64,000 nt of DNA. Origin: Vicinamibacterales bacterium. Its GTDB lineage: Bacteria > Acidobacteriota > Vicinamibacteria > Vicinamibacterales > 2-12-FULL-66-21. The notes beneath the pieces are model-generated. The model did no database searches. It was given only the letters and a program-made list of their open reading frames with translations, and had not been told where the DNA came from. The position numbers and the translations under genes were made by a program. Shown in pieces: positions 41,788 to 52,771 of the stretch (position 1 is its first letter; every line of letters starts with the position of its first letter). The stretch spans positions 1 through 64,000 of the forward strand of contig DASSPH010000072.1 in NCBI GenBank assembly GCA_035699745.1. The letters are read 5' to 3'.

Positions 41788-44616
41788 TCAGAACTGCACG
41801 CGGACGCCGAACCTGACGATCCGCGGGTTCATCACTTCGGCGACCCGGTTGAAGTTCGACGCCGAGACGTCGTAGATCCGGCCGAGCACGAAGCCGTGGT
41901 TGAACACGTTGAAGATGTCGACGTCGAGCGCGACGCTGCCGCGGCCGAAGGTGAACATCTTCTCGAGGCGCGCGTCGAGCGACTTCAGCGTCGGCAGGCG
42001 GTGCTTGCCGATGCTGCCGGCGTTGACCAGCACGTCCTTGGTCGAATACACCGGATCGTTGGTGCCGACGTCGTTCGAGTAGAACATCTGGGCGAAGCCC
42101 TGGCGCAGCAGGAAGTTGCCGCCGACGTTGATGCCCCATCGCCACTGGTAGTAGCCGTTGGCGACGAACTGGTAGCTCGGGAGCGTCATGTAGATCTGCG
42201 ACTTGCCGCTGCCCGCCGTCGGCACGGTCACCAGCCCGCCGTTGACCTGCGGATCGTTGGTCAGCGGCGTCGGATCGACGATCGCCGTCGCCGGGTCGTC
42301 GAAGTACTCGCGCGAGCGGTTCCACGAGAAGCCGAACCGCGCCATCCAGTTGTTGCGCAGCCGCTTGGTCGCGGCGAGCTCGAGCCCGTTGTAGGCGCGG
42401 TGATACCCCTTCCGGTTCGCCGTCAGCGTGCCGGCGCCGTCGGGAGCCCGGTCCTCGCGCAGCGCGTAATACGGCACGTCGTACGGCGTCCCGTCCGGCA
42501 GCGTGCCGGTCAGGCGGCCGTCCTCGACGTAATCGGCCGAGGTCGCGCCGATCGGCGGCGCCTGGTTCCACCACTGGTTCACGTAGCGGCGCCAGGTATA
42601 GGCCGCCGACATGGCGAAGCCGGGGAACAGCTCCCGATCGACGCCGAACACCACTTCGTGCGTCCGCGGCGCGCTGTAGTCGTCCGCGATCCGGTTCACG
42701 ACTCTCGCCGGGTTCGACGGGTCGATGTTCTTGGCGAACAGGAACGGGCCGAGCTCGCCCGGCTCGATGTTGAAGTTGCGGTTGCGGTCGACGGCGAGAT
42801 AGTAGGCGTAGGCGAAGCTCGCGGACGAGATGTTCCCCGCCACCGGCGCGGCGAGCTGGCTGGCGTACGCCGAGTAGCTGGCGCGGGCAACCGTCTTGCG
42901 CTCCGCGCCCAGCGCGTAGGCCAGGCCGGCGCGCGGCGACAGCGTGTTCCACACCACCGCGTTCTTGACCGCGGGCGCGCTCACGCCGGGCAGCACCGCC
43001 GGCACCACCGGATGCGCCTCGACGGTGATCGCATCGACCGAACTGGTCGCGCGATCGAAGCGCAGCGAGCCGTTCAGCGTCAGGCGATCCAGCGTCACGG
43101 TGTCGCCGGCGTAGACGGAGGTGTAGAACGCGCGATTCACCTGATGGTACGGGCGGATCGGGATGGCGAGCGTCGTGCCGGCGGCGTCGAGCTGGATGTC
43201 GAGGAAATCGCCGGCGTAGCGCGTCGTCTGATCGTCCGTGTAGCGGCGCGCCGACGCGCCGGCGCGCAGCTCGTGCCGGCCGCGGAACCAGTTCGCGTCG
43301 CCGTTGAACACGATCTGCGGCCGATCGTTGTCGCTGAACACGTTGCTGTTGTGGTACACGCCGTCGGCGTCGATGAACACCTGGCCGTTGTCGAGGCCGC
43401 CTTTCGGTGTCAGCGTGAACGGACCGTTCACGTGCGCGCCGCGCGCGGTCACGAACAGCGTGCTGCCGATCGTGCCGCTCACCTCGCCCTTGTACATCTT
43501 CGACGGACCGTCCTGGATGAAGGTCGTCTCCGGCGGGTTGAACGGACCGGCGCCGCGGCCGTCCTTCTTCTTGTTGCCCGAGAAGAACGTGAAGTTGCCG
43601 CGCCACGCGCCGCTGAAGGCGTACTGCGTCTTGGCGCCGACGTCCTCGAGCGTCGTCTTGTCGGGGAAGCCGTCCAGCGTCTGGATGTCGACGTCGGTGC
43701 GCCCGTACGAGCCCCACGCCCACCAGCGATCGCGGACGAGCGGCCCGCCGGCCTCGCCGCCGTAGTCGGCATACTTGGTCATGCGGTTCCCCTTCCCGCT
43801 GACCCCGCCGAGCGCCTCGACGAGCTCCTGCGGCAGGTTGTTGCCCTGCAGGTCCTTGTTCTCGTAATAGGTTCGCGCCGACCCGTGTACCGTGTTCGAC
43901 CCGGACTTGAGCACGACGTTCATCTGCACGCCGGGCGTCGCCTGGCGCGCGTCGCTGCCCCCCGTCGTGACCTGCATCTCCTGGAACATGTCGAAGTCGT
44001 AATAGCTCGGGGAGGAGCCCAGAGCGGTCATGTCCGTGATCGGGATCCCGTCCATGTACCAGGTGTTGTCCCCCGCCGTCGCCCCCTTCGCGATGTAATT
44101 CGACTGCTGCCCCGACTCGGATCCGCCGACGTTCACGCGATCGACGATGACGCCCGGAATCGTCTGCAGCACCACCCAGGGATCGCGCGCGGACGGAATG
44201 TTCTGCAGCTCCTGGCTGCTGACGCTGGTCGAGATCGCCTGTCGCGTCGGCTCGATGATCGGCACGTCGACGGAGACCTGCACCTGTTCCTGCACCCCCT
44301 GCACGAGCAGCGTGATCCTGAGCGGGATCGCGCTCCCGGCGCTGACCGGCAGCGCGCGATTCAGATAGTCGGCGAATCCCTGAAGCTTTGCCCGCAGCTG
44401 GTAGGTGCCGGAGATGAGGTTGAGCAGGTGCGCCTGCCCTTGCGCATCGGTGACGGCGGACTGGGTCTGCGGCCCGGTCACGTCGACGGCGACGCCCGGC
44501 AGGACGGCGCCGCTGCTGTCCGTGATCGTGACGTCGATGCGCCCCGTGAACACCTGCGCGCGAGCCGGTCCGACCACCGCGAGGACCAGGGCCAGCACCA
44601 ACATGGCCTTCTTCAT
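41788..44616 (-). CDS. Oar-like TonB-dependent outer-membrane protein
   Basis: A 942-residue protein with signal peptide (1-20, ending ARAQ), carboxypeptidase-regulatory-like domain (24-105, DVTITDSSGAVLPGVAVDV...), plug (about 110-260; QQSNYIAKGATAGDNTWYMDGIP, ATPGVQMNVVLKSGSNTVHG) and beta-barrel ending RFGVRVQF. It is the most diverged of the three receptors here, with a different plug that has no NGR motif. GGAGGCG precedes the ATG at 44616. Confidence 0.87.
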   Translation of the reverse strand: MKKAMLVLALVLAVVGPARAQVFTGRIDVTITDSSGAVLPGVAVDVTGPQTQSAVTDAQGQAHLLNLISGTYQLRAKLQGFADYLNRALPVSAGSAIPLRITLLVQGVQEQVQVSVDVPIIEPTRQAISTSVSSQELQNIPSARDPWVVLQTIPGVIVDRVNVGGSESGQQSNYIAKGATAGDNTWYMDGIPITDMTALGSSPSYYDFDMFQEMQVTTGGSDARQATPGVQMNVVLKSGSNTVHGSARTYYENKDLQGNNLPQELVEALGGVSGKGNRMTKYADYGGEAGGPLVRDRWWAWGSYGRTDVDIQTLDGFPDKTTLEDVGAKTQYAFSGAWRGNFTFFSGNKKKDGRGAGPFNPPETTFIQDGPSKMYKGEVSGTIGSTLFVTARGAHVNGPFTLTPKGGLDNGQVFIDADGVYHNSNVFSDNDRPQIVFNGDANWFRGRHELRAGASARRYTDDQTTRYAGDFLDIQLDAAGTTLAIPIRPYHQVNRAFYTSVYAGDTVTLDRLTLNGSLRFDRATSSVDAITVEAHPVVPAVLPGVSAPAVKNAVVWNTLSPRAGLAYALGAERKTVARASYSAYASQLAAPVAGNISSASFAYAYYLAVDRNRNFNIEPGELGPFLFAKNIDPSNPARVVNRIADDYSAPRTHEVVFGVDRELFPGFAMSAAYTWRRYVNQWWNQAPPIGATSADYVEDGRLTGTLPDGTPYDVPYYALREDRAPDGAGTLTANRKGYHRAYNGLELAATKRLRNNWMARFGFSWNRSREYFDDPATAIVDPTPLTNDPQVNGGLVTVPTAGSGKSQIYMTLPSYQFVANGYYQWRWGINVGGNFLLRQGFAQMFYSNDVGTNDPVYSTKDVLVNAGSIGKHRLPTLKSLDARLEKMFTFGRGSVALDVDIFNVFNHGFVLGRIYDVSASNFNRVAEVMNPRIVRFGVRVQF

Positions 44617-44977
44617 CTGATTCGCCTCCAATGTGCGGACGCCGCCTGCAGGCCCGCCGTGCCCTTCGATGAGCAAGCGAAGTGCCGCGAACGCGGGGGA
44701 CGGTCCGCCGCGTCCCGTCTGCGCCGCGTTTTGTGACGAAACGACCGCGCAGCGTGACAGGGGCTGGCGCGTCCGGGATCGCTCAAACTCGGCCATGGCC
44801 CGGCGGTACGAGTCGCGGCGCCGAGACTGTCGCCGGATTCAACAAACCGGAGCGCGGCATCCGGGAAACCATACGCCGCCTGCCCCTGCACCCGTCCCTC
44901 GAACGTACACGAACTGCGTCCGGCGAGTGTGTCACCGAATTGTCATGCCGGGGTCGGTTGCGGGCCAGGGAGTGTGT
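44617..44977. other. Intergenic region between divergent receptor and efflux genes
   Basis: About 360 bp, probably holding promoters for both sides. I see no gene with family resemblance; open frames here are rich in Arg/Pro/Ala and look like chance. A TTGTCA at 44939-44944 has no good -10 partner. Confidence 0.4.
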
Positions 44978-46336
44978 GTGTACAAGTTACGCGCGATGCG
45001 TGCGCCCGTGGTCCTCGTGATGGCCGCATTGGCCGGATGCGCAACGGCATCGCCGCCCGCCGCGCAGCTGCCTGCGCAGCTTTCCGTCGCCAGTCGATCG
45101 GCGGGCGACACGGCTGTCTCGATCCCCGCCGGCGTATCACTGGCCGACGGCCTGTCTCCCGACGAGGCGGTCGCGATCGCGCTCTGGAACAACGCGGACT
45201 TCCGCCTTCAGCTGGCCGACCTCGGCTTCGCGCGCGCGGATTTGCTCGAGGCGGGCCTGCTCAGAAACCCGGTGCTGTCGCTCCTCTTTCCGGTGGGCCC
45301 GAAGCAGTTCGAGGGGACGCTTCGTCTGCCGATCGAGGTGTTGTGGGAGCGGCCGCGGCGGGTGGCGGCCGCCCGGCTGGCATTCGAACGGGCTGCCAAG
45401 GGCCTCGAGCAGTACGGGCTCAATCTCGTGGCGGACGTCGAGATCGCCCACGCGGACCTCGCGCTGGCGCAGGCGCGCGCCGATCTCGCGGCGACCGCCG
45501 CCACCGAGTTCGAGGCGATTCGCGCCATCGCCGACAGCCGGCTTCGGGCGGGCGACATCAGCGAGCTGGAGGCACAGACCGCGCGGGTCGACGCCGCGCG
45601 CGCCCGGCAGGAGGCCGAGCGCGCCACGTACGATGTCGCGGTGCGCGCCAACGCGCTGCGCGCGCGCCTCGGTCTGGCGATGGATCCGGCGGGGGCGGCG
45701 CTGACCGTGCCGCAGAGCCGTGCCGGCACCCTGCCGGCGGACGACCGCTGCGGCGACCGTCCGGGCCTGCTCGAACGACTCACCCGCGACGCGCTGGCGT
45801 CGCGACCCGAGGTCCGCGCCGCCGAGATCGCCATCGAAGCAGCGGGCGCGCGTCTCGGCTGGGAAAAGGCGCGCGTGGCCACGCTCACCGCCGTCCTCGA
45901 CGCCAACGGCGCCGGCCGCGAAGGATTCGAGGCCGGACCCGGACTTGATGTCGCGCTGCCGGTGTTCGACCGCAACCAGGGGAACCGGGCGCGCGCCGCG
46001 GCGGAGATGGAACGCGCCAGTCTCGCCTACGTGGCGGTGCGGCAGCGGGTCACGACCGAGCTCGTGGAAGCGCTGACTCTCGCCGCGCACGCGCGCTCGG
46101 CGCGGACGGCGTGGCAGCAGGCGGTGGTCGCGCCGCTCGAGGATCAGGTGCGCCTCGCGCGCCGCGCGTTCGAAGCCGGAGACGTCTCCAGCCTGTTCGT
46201 GCTCGAGACGGCGCGCCGGCTCACCGACGCGCGGCTGCGCGCAAGGGACATCGACGCCGATCTGGCACGGGCCACGGCCCGCGTCGAACGAGCGGTGGGG
46301 CGGCCCTGCGCCGCGCGAGGACAAAATGAACGGTAG
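44978..46336 (+). CDS. Outer-membrane efflux lipoprotein (TolC/CusC family)
   Basis: A 452-residue outer-membrane factor with lipobox ALAGC and two copies of the TolC-type helical repeat (about 55-240 and 260-440). Motifs include LSPDEAVAIALWNN and VALPVFDRNQGNRARA. It should form the exit duct for the adaptor and RND pump that follow. The GTG at 44978 is chosen since AGGGAG lies 5 bp upstream; the ATG at 44996 is an alternative. The stop overlaps the next gene's start by 11 bp. Confidence 0.87.
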   Translation: MYKLRAMRAPVVLVMAALAGCATASPPAAQLPAQLSVASRSAGDTAVSIPAGVSLADGLSPDEAVAIALWNNADFRLQLADLGFARADLLEAGLLRNPVLSLLFPVGPKQFEGTLRLPIEVLWERPRRVAAARLAFERAAKGLEQYGLNLVADVEIAHADLALAQARADLAATAATEFEAIRAIADSRLRAGDISELEAQTARVDAARARQEAERATYDVAVRANALRARLGLAMDPAGAALTVPQSRAGTLPADDRCGDRPGLLERLTRDALASRPEVRAAEIAIEAAGARLGWEKARVATLTAVLDANGAGREGFEAGPGLDVALPVFDRNQGNRARAAAEMERASLAYVAVRQRVTTELVEALTLAAHARSARTAWQQAVVAPLEDQVRLARRAFEAGDVSSLFVLETARRLTDARLRARDIDADLARATARVERAVGRPCAARGQNER

Positions 46337-47531
46337 TGTCCCGAGCCGATTGCGGCGCGCCGCCGCCGTGACTGCGCTGGCGGCGCTCGCCGGCGGCTGC
46401 AGCGGCGGGCCCCCTCCGGCGGCGCCGGCCGCGGCGAAACCGGCGACCGTCACGGCGCCGGCGAAGGAAGCGGAGCTGACGTCGGTCAAGCTCGCACCCG
46501 ACGCGGAGAAGCGGCTCGGCATCGTGACCGTGGCGGTCGAACGCAAGGCCGTCGCCGGCACGCGCAGCCTCGGCGGCGAGATCGAGGCGCCGTCCGGCAA
46601 CGCCGTCGTCATCACCGCTCCCTCCGCCGGGCTGCTGCACGCGCCGGCCGGGATGCCGATCGCCGGCGCGGCCGTGACGAAAGGGCAGCTCCTCTTCCGC
46701 CTCATGCCGCTCTCGGCGAGCGAACGTGACGCGCCGGTAATCAGTCAACAGGCGGTCGACACCGCCACGGCGCGGCGGGACACGGCGGCGAAACGGGTGC
46801 AGCGGACCGAGCAGCTGCTCGAGGACGGGGCGGCGAGCCGCCGGCAGCTCGAAGAAGCGCAAGAGGCGCTCTCGGTCGCCGAAGCGGAACTGAAAGCCGC
46901 GGTCGATCGGCGCACGCTGACGACGCGGAGCGGAACGACGGACGCCGGCATCCGTCTGGAAGCTCCGCAGCGCGGCGTGATCCAGGCGGTCCACGTCCGC
47001 GAGGGGCAGACCGTTGCCGCGTCGGCGCCGCTCGTCGATCTCGTCGCCATGGACTCGGTCTGGGTCCGCGTGCCGGTCTATGCCGGCGAGATCCGCGCCA
47101 TCGACCCGAACGCGCCGGCCCGGGTGCTGCCGCTCGGCGAGCCGCCCGATGCGGAAGGCTTCGCGGCCCGCCCGATGCCGGCGCCGCCGTCGGCAAACCC
47201 GAGGACCGCCGAAGTCGATCTGTATTTCTCGATGACCAACACGCCACCCGGCCGCCGCTTCCGCCCCGGCGAGCGCGTCGCGGTGCGTCTCACGCGCCTC
47301 GACACGACGACGGGCCTCGTCGTGCCGGCGGCCGCGCTGCTGCACGACGCGTACGGAGGCACCTGGGTGTATGTCGCGCGCGAGCCTCACGTCTACGCAC
47401 GGGTGCGCGTCGTCGTCAGCGACATCAGCGGCGGCCTGGCGCTGCTCGGCGCCGGCCCGCCGATCGGCGCCCGCGTGGTCACCGACGGCGCCGCGGAACT
47501 CTTCGGCGTCGAATTCGGGGTCGGCAAGTAG
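46326..47531 (+). CDS. RND periplasmic adaptor, CusB/CzcB-like
   Basis: A 401-residue adaptor lipoprotein (lipobox LAGGC) with lipoyl halves ([52 protein letters not shown]), a helical hairpin (about 135-200), beta-barrel and membrane-proximal domain. It lacks an obvious Met-rich N-terminal metal site, so the metal of this system is uncertain. GAGGA precedes the ATG; it overlaps the outer-membrane gene and is followed by the pump 12 bp later. Confidence 0.85.
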   Translation: MNGSVPSRLRRAAAVTALAALAGGCSGGPPPAAPAAAKPATVTAPAKEAELTSVKLAPDAEKRLGIVTVAVERKAVAGTRSLGGEIEAPSGNAVVITAPSAGLLHAPAGMPIAGAAVTKGQLLFRLMPLSASERDAPVISQQAVDTATARRDTAAKRVQRTEQLLEDGAASRRQLEEAQEALSVAEAELKAAVDRRTLTTRSGTTDAGIRLEAPQRGVIQAVHVREGQTVAASAPLVDLVAMDSVWVRVPVYAGEIRAIDPNAPARVLPLGEPPDAEGFAARPMPAPPSANPRTAEVDLYFSMTNTPPGRRFRPGERVAVRLTRLDTTTGLVVPAAALLHDAYGGTWVYVAREPHVYARVRVVVSDISGGLALLGAGPPIGARVVTDGAAELFGVEFGVGK

Positions 47532-47543
47532 CCGAATCGATCG

Positions 47544-50500
47544 ATGCGCTGGATCGTCCACACCGCTCTGCGTCTCCGTCTCGTCATCGTCGCGCTCGCC
47601 GTGGTGCTCATCGTCGCCGGGGCGCAGGCGGCCCGCGACACACCGCTCGACGTCTTCCCCGAGTTCGCGCCGCCGCTGGTCGAGATCCAGACCGAAGCCC
47701 CCGGGCTCTCCTCCGCGGAAGTCGAGAGCCTCGTCAGCGCGCCGATCGAGACCGCCATGAACGGCGTGGCCGATCTCAGGACGCTGCGGTCGAAGTCGGT
47801 GCTCGGGCTCTCCTCCGTGGTGCTGATCTTCACGGAGGGCACCAAGCTGCTGGAGGCCCGGCAGCTGGTGCAGGAGCGCTTGCTGCGCATCGCCGCCGCG
47901 CTGCCCGCGGCGGCCCATCCGCCGGTGATCCTCTCGCCGCTGTCCTCGCTCAGCCGGGTGATGAAGATCGGCCTCACCTCGAAGAAGCTGTCGCAGGTCG
48001 AACTGACGACGCTCGCCAAGTGGACGGTGAGGCCGCGGCTGATGTCCATCCCCGGGGTGGCCAACGTGGCGATCTGGGGTCAGCGCGATCGACAGCTGCA
48101 GGTGCTCGTCGATCCGGCGCGCCTGCGGGCAAGCAACGTTTCGCTGGCCGAGATTGTCACTGCCGCGCGCGAAGGCACGTCCACCGCCTCCGGCGGCTTC
48201 CTCGAGACCGCACAGCAGCGGCTGGCGGTCGCGCACGCGCCCGCGGTATCGAGCGTCGCCGACCTGCGGCAGATTCTCGTCGCCAGGCCCGGCAGCGCGA
48301 CGGCGGGCCCCGGCGGGCTGCGCGTCGGCGACGTCGCTGACGTCGTCGAGGGCTTCCCCCCGCCGATCGGCGACGCGATCGTCAACGACGTGCCCGGTCT
48401 GCTGCTGATTGTCGAGAAGCACCCCGACGGCAATACGCTGCAAGTGTCGCGCGACGTCGAAGCGGCGCTGGCGGCGCTCACGCCGGCCCTGCCGGACGTC
48501 GAAGTCGATCCGACGATCTTCCGCCCGGCGACATTCATCGAGCTGTCGCTGCGCCATCTCAATCAGGCGCTGCTCCTCGGCTGCCTTCTGGTGGTCGTCG
48601 TCCTCGCCGTGTTCCTCTACGACTGGCGCACGGCGCTCATCAGCATCGTCGCCATTCCGTTGTCGCTGATCACCGCGGCACTGCTCCTCCGCTACCGGGG
48701 CGGCACGCTCGATACGATGGTCATCGCCGGCCTGATCATCGCGCTGGGTGAAGTCGTGGACGACGCGATCATCGATGTGGAGAACATCGTCCGGCGCCTC
48801 CGGCTGAACGCCGCGCTGCCGAACCCGCAGCCGGCGTCGCGCGTCGTGCTGGACGCCTCGATCGAAGTCCGCAGCGCCGTGGTCTACGGCAGCATGATCG
48901 TGGTGCTGGTGTTCATTCCCGTGTTCCTGCTCGAAGGGCTCGCCGGGTCGTTCTTCCGGCCGCTTGCGCTGTCGTACGTGCTCGCGATCCTGGCCTCCCT
49001 GGCGGTGGCCCTGACGGTCACTCCGGCGATGGCGCTGATGCTGCTGCCGAAACACCTGCACGCGCGCGAGGCGCCGGCGGTGACCTGGCTGAAGGCGCGC
49101 TACCGGCGAATCCTGCCGTCGCTCATCGACGCGCCGCGGCGGGCGATCGCCATCATCGCGGCCGCGCTGCTGGCGAGCGCGGCGGCGTTCCCGTGGCTCG
49201 GCGAAGAGTTCCTGCCGCACTTCAAGGAATATGACTTCCTGATGCACTGGGTCGAGAAACCGGCAACGTCGCTCGACGCGATGCGCCGGATCACGGTGCG
49301 CGCGAGCCAGGAGCTGCGCGCGATCCCGGGCGTGCGCAATTTCGGTTCGCACATCGGCCGCGCCGAAGTCGCGGACGAAGTCGTCGGCATCAACTTCACG
49401 GAACTGTGGATCAGCCTCGATCGCAGCGTCGATTACGAGGCGACGGTGGCGAAGATCCAGGCGGTCGTCGACGGCTATCCCGGGCTGACCCGGGATCTGC
49501 TGACGTATCTGCGCGAGCGCATCAAGGAAGTCCTGACCGGGTCGAGCGCGACCATCGTCGTGCGCATCTTCGGTCCCGATCTCGGCGAACTGGGTGTCCG
49601 GGCGGGCGAGGTGCGGCAGGCGTTGTCCGGCATCGACGGCGTCGCCGATCTGACGCAGCAGCAGTTGACGCTGGTGCCGCAGGTGCTCGTGCGGCTGCAG
49701 CCCGATCGCGCCCGGATTGCCGGCGTCACGCCGCAGCGGGTGCGGGAGACCGTCGCAACCGTGCTCCAGGGAACGAAGGTCGGCGAGATCTACGACCAGC
49801 AGATGATCTTCGACGTCGTCGTGCGCGGCGTGCCGGCGGTCCGCTCGGACCTCTTTGCCATCAAGCGGCTGCCGGTCGAAACCGTCGCCGGCGGCTACGT
49901 GCCCCTGGACGCGGTCGCCGAGGTGTCGCTCACGCCGACGCCCAACGAGATCACGCGCGAAGGCGGGTCGCGGCGCATCGACGTGACGACGAACGTGAAG
50001 GGACGCGACCTCGGCGCGGTGGCCCGCGACATCCAGGCGGCGCTGGCGCACGTCCCGTTCAAAGCCGGGTATCACGCGGAGGTCCTCGGGGAATTCGCCG
50101 CGCGTGAAGCCTCGCAGCGGCGCCTGCTGATGCTGGGTCTTCTGTCGCTGCTCGGCATCCTGCTGGTGCTCCACGCGGATTTCGGATCGGGACGCCTCGT
50201 CGCGCTCGTGGCGCTGACGCTGCCGTTCGCGCTGATCGGCGGCGTCGCGGCGGCGTTTCTGTCAGGCGGCGTGCTCTCGCTGGGATCGCTGGTCGGATTC
50301 GTCACCGTGCTCGGTATCGCGGCGCGCAACGGCATCATGCTGGTCAGCCACTATCGGCACCTGCAGGAGGAGGAAGGGGTCCCGTTCGGGCGGCAGCTGG
50401 TGCTGCGCGGCGCGGAAGAGCGGCTGGCGCCGATCCTGATGACGGCGCTCGCGACCGGGCTCGCGCTCGTTCCGATCGTGGCCGGCGGCAGCCGCTCCGG

Positions 50501-50681
50501 CCAGGAAGTCGAGCATCCAATGGCGGTGGTCATTCTCGGCGGACTGTTCACATCCACCGTGCTGAACCTCTTCCTGCTGCCCGCTCTATTCCTGCGCTAC
50601 GGCCGCGTTTCAGCGGCTGAGGAACCCGTCCTTGCAGCCAGGTCCGGTTGTGAGGGGCCTGGGTCTCCGCGGAACCAGTGA
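47544..50681 (+). CDS. Heavy-metal-type RND efflux pump (CusA/CzcA family)
   Basis: A 1045-residue pump with HME-RND features: start [48 protein letters not shown], and a TM4 motif [17 protein letters not shown] with the proton-relay acidic residues. Twelve transmembrane helices. Together with the preceding genes it forms a full tripartite exporter for Cu, Ag, Zn, Co or Ni ions, or another substrate; the metal cannot be read from sequence alone. No CusF-like chaperone or metal regulator is adjacent. Confidence 0.9.
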   Translation: MRWIVHTALRLRLVIVALAVVLIVAGAQAARDTPLDVFPEFAPPLVEIQTEAPGLSSAEVESLVSAPIETAMNGVADLRTLRSKSVLGLSSVVLIFTEGTKLLEARQLVQERLLRIAAALPAAAHPPVILSPLSSLSRVMKIGLTSKKLSQVELTTLAKWTVRPRLMSIPGVANVAIWGQRDRQLQVLVDPARLRASNVSLAEIVTAAREGTSTASGGFLETAQQRLAVAHAPAVSSVADLRQILVARPGSATAGPGGLRVGDVADVVEGFPPPIGDAIVNDVPGLLLIVEKHPDGNTLQVSRDVEAALAALTPALPDVEVDPTIFRPATFIELSLRHLNQALLLGCLLVVVVLAVFLYDWRTALISIVAIPLSLITAALLLRYRGGTLDTMVIAGLIIALGEVVDDAIIDVENIVRRLRLNAALPNPQPASRVVLDASIEVRSAVVYGSMIVVLVFIPVFLLEGLAGSFFRPLALSYVLAILASLAVALTVTPAMALMLLPKHLHAREAPAVTWLKARYRRILPSLIDAPRRAIAIIAAALLASAAAFPWLGEEFLPHFKEYDFLMHWVEKPATSLDAMRRITVRASQELRAIPGVRNFGSHIGRAEVADEVVGINFTELWISLDRSVDYEATVAKIQAVVDGYPGLTRDLLTYLRERIKEVLTGSSATIVVRIFGPDLGELGVRAGEVRQALSGIDGVADLTQQQLTLVPQVLVRLQPDRARIAGVTPQRVRETVATVLQGTKVGEIYDQQMIFDVVVRGVPAVRSDLFAIKRLPVETVAGGYVPLDAVAEVSLTPTPNEITREGGSRRIDVTTNVKGRDLGAVARDIQAALAHVPFKAGYHAEVLGEFAAREASQRRLLMLGLLSLLGILLVLHADFGSGRLVALVALTLPFALIGGVAAAFLSGGVLSLGSLVGFVTVLGIAARNGIMLVSHYRHLQEEEGVPFGRQLVLRGAEERLAPILMTALATGLALVPIVAGGSRSGQEVEHPMAVVILGGLFTSTVLNLFLLPALFLRYGRVSAAEEPVLAARSGCEGPGSPRNQ

Positions 50682-50754
50682 CGAGCGCCGGCACGATTCA
50701 CGGCGCTGGCGCCGATCGAAGGAGCGGCGGCGCGGCGATCGCCGGCGCGCCGGC

Positions 50755-51291
50755 ATGCGCACGCTGCTGCTCACGGCCGCGACGCTGTCCATGCCCAGCG
50801 CCGCAAGGGTCGTCACCTCGACCGTAAGCGACATCCGTCAGAAACAGCCGAGCGTCTCGTACACGATCGATCGCATCGTGGCCCCGATCGACCCCCGATC
50901 CGCCTACGACGACATCGTTCTCGAGGCGGCGCGGTTGTACCGCCTCGACCCGCACATGATCCGCGCGGTCATGCAGGCGGAATCGGGCTTCAACGCGCTG
51001 GCGGTCTCCCCCGTGGGAGCGCTCGGCCTGATGCAGTTGATGCCGCCGGTGGCGGCGGAACTCGGCGTCAGCGATCCGCTCGACCCGCGGGAGAACATCA
51101 TGGCCGGAGCGCGCTACCTGCGGCAACTGCTCGACGCGCACCGCGGCGACGAGCGCCTCGCGCTGGCGAGCTACAACGCCGGGCCCGGCAACGTCGCGAA
51201 GTATGGCCGCATCCCGCCGTTCAGGGAAACGCAGAACTACGTCAGGAAAGTCACCGCGCTGATGTCGGAGGCGCGGTCACAGGGCAACTGA
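50755..51291 (+). CDS. Lytic transglycosylase (SLT domain)
   Basis: A 178-residue murein hydrolase with signal-like start (MRTLLLTAATLSMPSAARV) and an SLT domain (about 55-165): catalytic Glu in MQAESGFNALAVS, then GALGLMQLMPPVA, the ENIMAGARYLRQLL helix and LALASYNAGPGNV. It cleaves peptidoglycan glycan strands, perhaps making room for the tripartite pumps upstream. The start is uncertain: no good ribosome-binding site, and the frame is open further upstream into the pump's end. Confidence 0.83.
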   Translation: MRTLLLTAATLSMPSAARVVTSTVSDIRQKQPSVSYTIDRIVAPIDPRSAYDDIVLEAARLYRLDPHMIRAVMQAESGFNALAVSPVGALGLMQLMPPVAAELGVSDPLDPRENIMAGARYLRQLLDAHRGDERLALASYNAGPGNVAKYGRIPPFRETQNYVRKVTALMSEARSQGN

Positions 51292-52155
51292 GCGGTCGCG
51301 CGGGCCGAGGACGATGAGCGCCACGAGACTGATCCAGGCGCCGCCGGTCGACACGCCGTCGACCCAGTGCCATCCCGAGGGGCGGGCCGTCGCCACGCGG
51401 CGGCACTCGGCCGCCACGGGAGCAAGCAGCGCCGGCGGTCCGAACACCTCGCCGCGGCTGTCGCAGGCCACGGTACGTCCGCTTCGGATGGCCTCGAACA
51501 TGCCGTCGCGCGAACGGCCGGTCACGAAGAGAAACGTCCGGTTCACCCCGAGCGGCGTGTAGTAATGGAAATCGCTGCCGCCGAACGGCGCGAGTGCCGG
51601 ACGCCGCGCGACGGCCTGCCTGATGAACGGCGCCGTCTGCGCGACGGTGTCCCTGGAGGACGCGGCCTCGAACCCGTCGACGGCGGCGAGGGCGGCAGCG
51701 TCCCAGGCGGAGGGCACCGGACCCAGGGGATGCGCCGCGATCGCGAGGCCGCCTTGCGCGTGAATCGCGGCGGCGGCCTGCACCGGCGACTGGCGCCACG
51801 GCACGACCTCGCGAACCCCAATCGCCGCGATGTGGTACCCCGACGACGTCAGCTCGATCCCGGGGAGCACGATCGTGCCGTCGAACGACGAACCGAAACG
51901 CTGCGCGACGCGCCACGAGAACAGGCTGTTGTGATTCGTCAACGCGATCGCGTCGAGGTCCCGGCGGCGCGCTTCGCCGGCCAGATCCCACGGCAGCAGG
52001 CCGCCGTCACCGGGGAAGCTGTGAACGTGGAAGTCGGCGGCGAGCACGGTGTAGCCGCCGGCCGTGAGCGGCGGACGCTCCACCGCGGCGCCGCCGGCCG
52101 CGCCCAGCGCGATGCAGCCGATGAGCCCGACCCATGCGATCACGCGCGCCGTCAC
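51277..52155 (-). CDS. Membrane-associated PHP-domain phosphoesterase-like protein
   Basis: A 292-residue protein with an N-terminal hydrophobic segment (about 4-22) and PHP metal motifs: DFHVHSFPGDG, LTNHNSL, the metal Glu in LPGIELTS, IAAHPLG and GGSDFHYY. A C-terminal hydrophobic segment (AWISLVALIVLG) may be a second anchor. PHP proteins are metal-dependent phosphoesterases; the substrate is unknown. The GTG at 52155 overlaps the upstream gene's stop as GTGA. Confidence 0.8.
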   Translation of the reverse strand: MTARVIAWVGLIGCIALGAAGGAAVERPPLTAGGYTVLAADFHVHSFPGDGGLLPWDLAGEARRRDLDAIALTNHNSLFSWRVAQRFGSSFDGTIVLPGIELTSSGYHIAAIGVREVVPWRQSPVQAAAAIHAQGGLAIAAHPLGPVPSAWDAAALAAVDGFEAASSRDTVAQTAPFIRQAVARRPALAPFGGSDFHYYTPLGVNRTFLFVTGRSRDGMFEAIRSGRTVACDSRGEVFGPPALLAPVAAECRRVATARPSGWHWVDGVSTGGAWISLVALIVLGPRDRSVAL

Positions 52156-52751
52156 GGCGCGGCGAACCACTGCGCCAGCGCGCCCACGATGCGCGGCTGG
52201 AGCGCGACGCTGGCGCCGTACAGCACGCCGAGGGTCGTCCAGGTGATCGCCTGATGGACCGCGGTGCGCCACACCGCGCCGCGGCCATCCAGGCGCAGCA
52301 CTTCGCGGAAGAAGGCCCTGATCGCCCGCACCGTGATGGCGAGCGGGATCAACGCCAGCGGCAGGAGCGGGAGCAGCGGCCGTCCGGCCGGCGCCGGCAT
52401 CGCGGCGGCGCCGAGCATCCACAGCGACCAGGGTGCGTGACTCGCGAAAAACAGATCCAGGGCGCGCGGGATGCCGACGGTTCGCCGCGCCGGCGCGGCC
52501 ACGACCACGAACGCGATGGCGATCTGCAGCACGATCACGAACGACCACGCCGCCGTCGTGCGAAGGACGAGCGCCGGCGTGACGTGCCCGGTCCCCGCGA
52601 TTGCCATCGACAGGCCGATCGCCAGACAGGCGAGGAGCGGCCGTCGCAGCCAGGCCGCCGGACGGAGCGGCGACGGCTGGCGCGCGAGCATCGCGTAGGT
52701 GCGCACGGGCGCGGCGATCAGCCGCAGTTCCGGTGTCATCGAAGACGTCAT
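52152..52751 (-). CDS. Yip1-like integral membrane protein
   Basis: About 199 residues with five predicted helices (about 42-62, 70-98, 112-135, 140-160, 175-195), resembling bacterial Yip1-domain proteins (RTYAMLARQPSPLRPAAWLRRPLL). Function unknown. The start could be 52751 or 52739. It is cotranscribed with the PHP gene (GTGA overlap) and divergent from the racemase. Confidence 0.6.
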   Translation of the reverse strand: MTSSMTPELRLIAAPVRTYAMLARQPSPLRPAAWLRRPLLACLAIGLSMAIAGTGHVTPALVLRTTAAWSFVIVLQIAIAFVVVAAPARRTVGIPRALDLFFASHAPWSLWMLGAAAMPAPAGRPLLPLLPLALIPLAITVRAIRAFFREVLRLDGRGAVWRTAVHQAITWTTLGVLYGASVALQPRIVGALAQWFAAP

Positions 52752-52756
52752 CGTAA

Positions 52757-52771
52757 TACGATCGCCGGCGA
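52757..52771 (+). promoter_or_regulatory. Probable -10 of a leaderless racemase transcript
   Basis: TACGAT (52757-52762) is followed 8 bp later by the ATG at 52771, giving a start at or next to the codon. The same hexamer serves merR. No good -35. Confidence 0.4.

Noticed and set aside
41896-44736. 946-residue plus-strand frame opposite the third receptor
   Set aside because: Composition of a mirror frame, no start signals, and it covers a clear receptor gene.
44613-44891. 92-residue minus-strand frame upstream of the third receptor
   Set aside because: No recognisable fold or ribosome-binding site, and it overlaps the receptor's start region.
46221-50174. 1317-residue minus-strand open frame opposite the CusBA genes
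   Set aside because: Same reason: composition of a shadow frame, and it crosses two real genes and their junction.
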